Below, piece after piece: positions 3,850 to 5,161 of a stretch of 5,161 bases of DNA; position 1 is the first letter of the stretch; the number at the start of each line of letters is the position of its first letter. Origin of the DNA: Lysobacteraceae bacterium (GTDB taxonomy: Bacteria; Pseudomonadota; Gammaproteobacteria; Xanthomonadales; Xanthomonadaceae); assembly GCA_017990865.1 (NCBI GenBank), contig JAGNNB010000256.1, positions 1-5,161 on the forward strand, written 5' to 3'. A program made the position numbers and the translations under genes. The notes below the pieces were generated by a model. It had not been told where the DNA came from. It was given only the letters and a program-made list of their open reading frames with translations, and ran no database searches.

Positions 3850-5161
3850 TCAGGGAATCGCCAAATGCTCGCGGGTCAGCGGCTGACCTTTGCGCGGCGT
3901 GGTTTCAACGACCGCATCGCCCGGCAACGGCGCGCCGGTTTCCAGGTGCGCGAGCGTACGATCGAGCGCAGCGTAGACGTAAGGCAACATCGGCAGATAG
4001 CGCGCGCCGTAATCCGGCAACGCCAGGAACGCGTCGAAATGCTGCGCGTTCTTGACTTGCCAGAAGCGCACATCGCGACCGGCCTGTTTCGCTTTCGCGA
4101 CGTACGGCGCGCTGGTGAACGCCATCGGAATCAAACCGTCGTCAACGCCGTGGATCACCGTCACCGGCAGTTTGCGGCGCGGCAAACCGGCGCGCGTGGC
4201 CGCGACGCCCACGCGCACGCGATCGGCGTCGGCGCTGTCGCCTTGCCACAGCGCGCGCAGACAGCGCAGACGTTCCAGGTTCGGGTCGGTATTCGCGGTT
4301 TCGTCGACGATGTTCACGCCCGCGCCGGGCGGAATGCCGCTGGCGTCGCTCCACCAAGCCGCGCGTTCCTGCGCGCTGGCGGCGCGCACGGTCGCATCCG
4401 GATTGATCGTCGCGAACGAGAACTTGCAGGGATGTTCGCCCGCGGCGTAACGGCCGTACGCCGATGCGTAGGTCACGCCGACGGCGCGCCACAGATCGAA
4501 TCCGACGCTCAACGCCCCGGCGCGCAACGCTTGCTCGGTCCAGCCGTTCGCGCGCATGCGCTCATAAGCGTTGCGCGCCTGGGCTTCGGCGGTGTCGCCT
4601 TCCACCAAACCGAGCGCGCGCAATGCGGCGCAGCGCTCGGTCCAGGCCGCGCGCGCCTGTGCCTGCAGCGGAGGCTGCGGCAAATCGCTCATATGCAACA
4701 GCGCGCAGGGCATCAGCAGCGCCGCGTCGGTCGCGTAGTCGTACAGCGCACGCGCGCCGTCGCCTTCGACCAATACGCTGGGTTCGCCCGCGACCACTGC
4801 GTCCAACCAACGCTTGTCGCCGCGACCGTCGTCGATTTCTGCCGCGCGCAGCACCGCGCCGCCGCCGTTGGAGATGCCGACCGCGATGGTCCGCGTGTTT
4901 TCGAACGTGAACGGCGCTGCATCGGGAAACGCTCGATCCAGTGCGCGCAACGCGTATTGCGCGGCCTGATGCACGTGCCGGCCCCAATCGGCCTCGGGGT
5001 TGTCCTGCGAATGCGCGTGCTTGAACGCCACGCCGCGCGCGTTGTCGGCGACGTACGGCGCGAACGCCATATCGTCGTCGCGACCGGCTTCGCCCGGCGT
5101 GCCGTCTGCGCGCGCGCCAGTGCGAGCAGCCACGTCGAAATAATCGGTGCCGGTTCCTTTA
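3850..5161 (-). CDS. D-(-)-3-hydroxybutyrate oligomer hydrolase (N-terminal part outside window)
   Basis: The last 436 residues of a 3HBOH-family protein are visible. These hydrolases split short 3-hydroxybutyrate oligomers, released when polyhydroxybutyrate is degraded, into monomers that can be used as carbon source. Family members are about 690 residues long, so roughly the first 250 should lie beyond the window. Counting from the visible edge, landmarks are the KGTGTDYFD segment (1-9), GVAFKHAHSQDNPEADWG (43-60), the nucleophile elbow GISNGGG (95-101, Ser97), VIHGVDDGLIP (335-345) with the likely catalytic Asp340 or Asp341, and AQHFDAF (372-378) with His374. These give a complete Ser-Asp-His alpha/beta-hydrolase set in the right order. 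The frame is open to position 5161, so the GTG at 5133 is internal and not a start. Secretion cannot be judged because the N-terminus is absent. No other polyhydroxybutyrate gene is present here. Confidence 0.9.
   Translation of the reverse strand, partial: KGTGTDYFDVAARTGARADGTPGEAGRDDDMAFAPYVADNARGVAFKHAHSQDNPEADWGRHVHQAAQYALRALDRAFPDAAPFTFENTRTIAVGISNGGGAVLRAAEIDDGRGDKRWLDAVVAGEPSVLVEGDGARALYDYATDAALLMPCALLHMSDLPQPPLQAQARAAWTERCAALRALGLVEGDTAEAQARNAYERMRANGWTEQALRAGALSVGFDLWRAVGVTYASAYGRYAAGEHPCKFSFATINPDATVRAASAQERAAWWSDASGIPPGAGVNIVDETANTDPNLERLRCLRALWQGDSADADRVRVGVAATRAGLPRRKLPVTVIHGVDDGLIPMAFTSAPYVAKAKQAGRDVRFWQVKNAQHFDAFLALPDYGARYLPMLPYVYAALDRTLAHLETGAPLPGDAVVETTPRKGQPLTREHLAIP

Noticed and set aside
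3840..3862. GGCGA/TCGCC inverted repeat over the hydrolase stop codon with an adjacent A/T run
   Set aside because: The stem is only 5 bp with a 13-nt loop, overlaps coding sequence, and the T-run lies inside the loop and not after the stem, so it is not a credible terminator.
4142..4492. Antisense-frame and alternative-frame open stretches within the oligomer hydrolase gene
   Set aside because: They lie inside a well-supported gene with intact Ser, Asp and His motifs, and their translations are Arg-rich shadows.

Overview
The window is GC-rich and densely coded, with strong GC/AT-third-base bias. Its protein families (RskA-type anti-sigma factor, DUF2878, a CFA-synthase/coclaurine-methyltransferase-type enzyme, a Blc-like lipocalin, a 3-hydroxybutyrate oligomer hydrolase) point to a free-living, aerobic, Gram-negative proteobacterium. 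A Lysobacter/Xanthomonadaceae-type gammaproteobacterium is my best guess. That assignment is inferred from style and gene content, not proven.

Left half, + strand (2-2676). The window opens inside the C-terminal half of an RskA-type anti-sigma factor (ends at 367). An 85-bp gap holds a strong GC-rich stem-loop (395-428). Three tightly packed genes follow: a six-helix DUF2878 membrane protein (453-1019), a SAM-dependent methyltransferase of the cyclopropane-fatty-acid-synthase superfamily (1016-2119) and a Blc-like lipocalin (2116-2676). Both junctions are ATGA stop/start overlaps, so the three are almost certainly one translationally coupled operon. A membrane protein, a lipid-type methyltransferase and a lipid-binding envelope lipocalin suggest membrane-lipid modification or repair. 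The anti-sigma gene beside them suggests control by an extracytoplasmic stress sigma factor, as in known ECF/anti-sigma lipid-modification loci.

Right half, - strand (2713-5161). A putative outer-membrane lipoprotein with a transglutaminase-like Cys/His/Asp pattern (2713-3663) converges on the lipocalin gene, with a small hairpin in the 36-bp gap. Its start is uncertain: a dispersed-repeat-like sequence (about 3665-3693) supplies the best Shine-Dalgarno, leading to a TTG start. A TATGAT -10-like box lies further upstream. Beyond a 186-bp gap is the C-terminal two thirds of a D-3-hydroxybutyrate oligomer hydrolase (3850 to beyond the window end), which degrades products of poly-hydroxybutyrate breakdown.

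No RNA genes, insertion sequences, CRISPR arrays or phage genes were seen. All gaps are under 200 bp. The most interesting items are the coclaurine-N-methyltransferase-like features of the methyltransferase within a probable stress-controlled lipid operon, and the repeat-derived 5' end of the lipoprotein gene.
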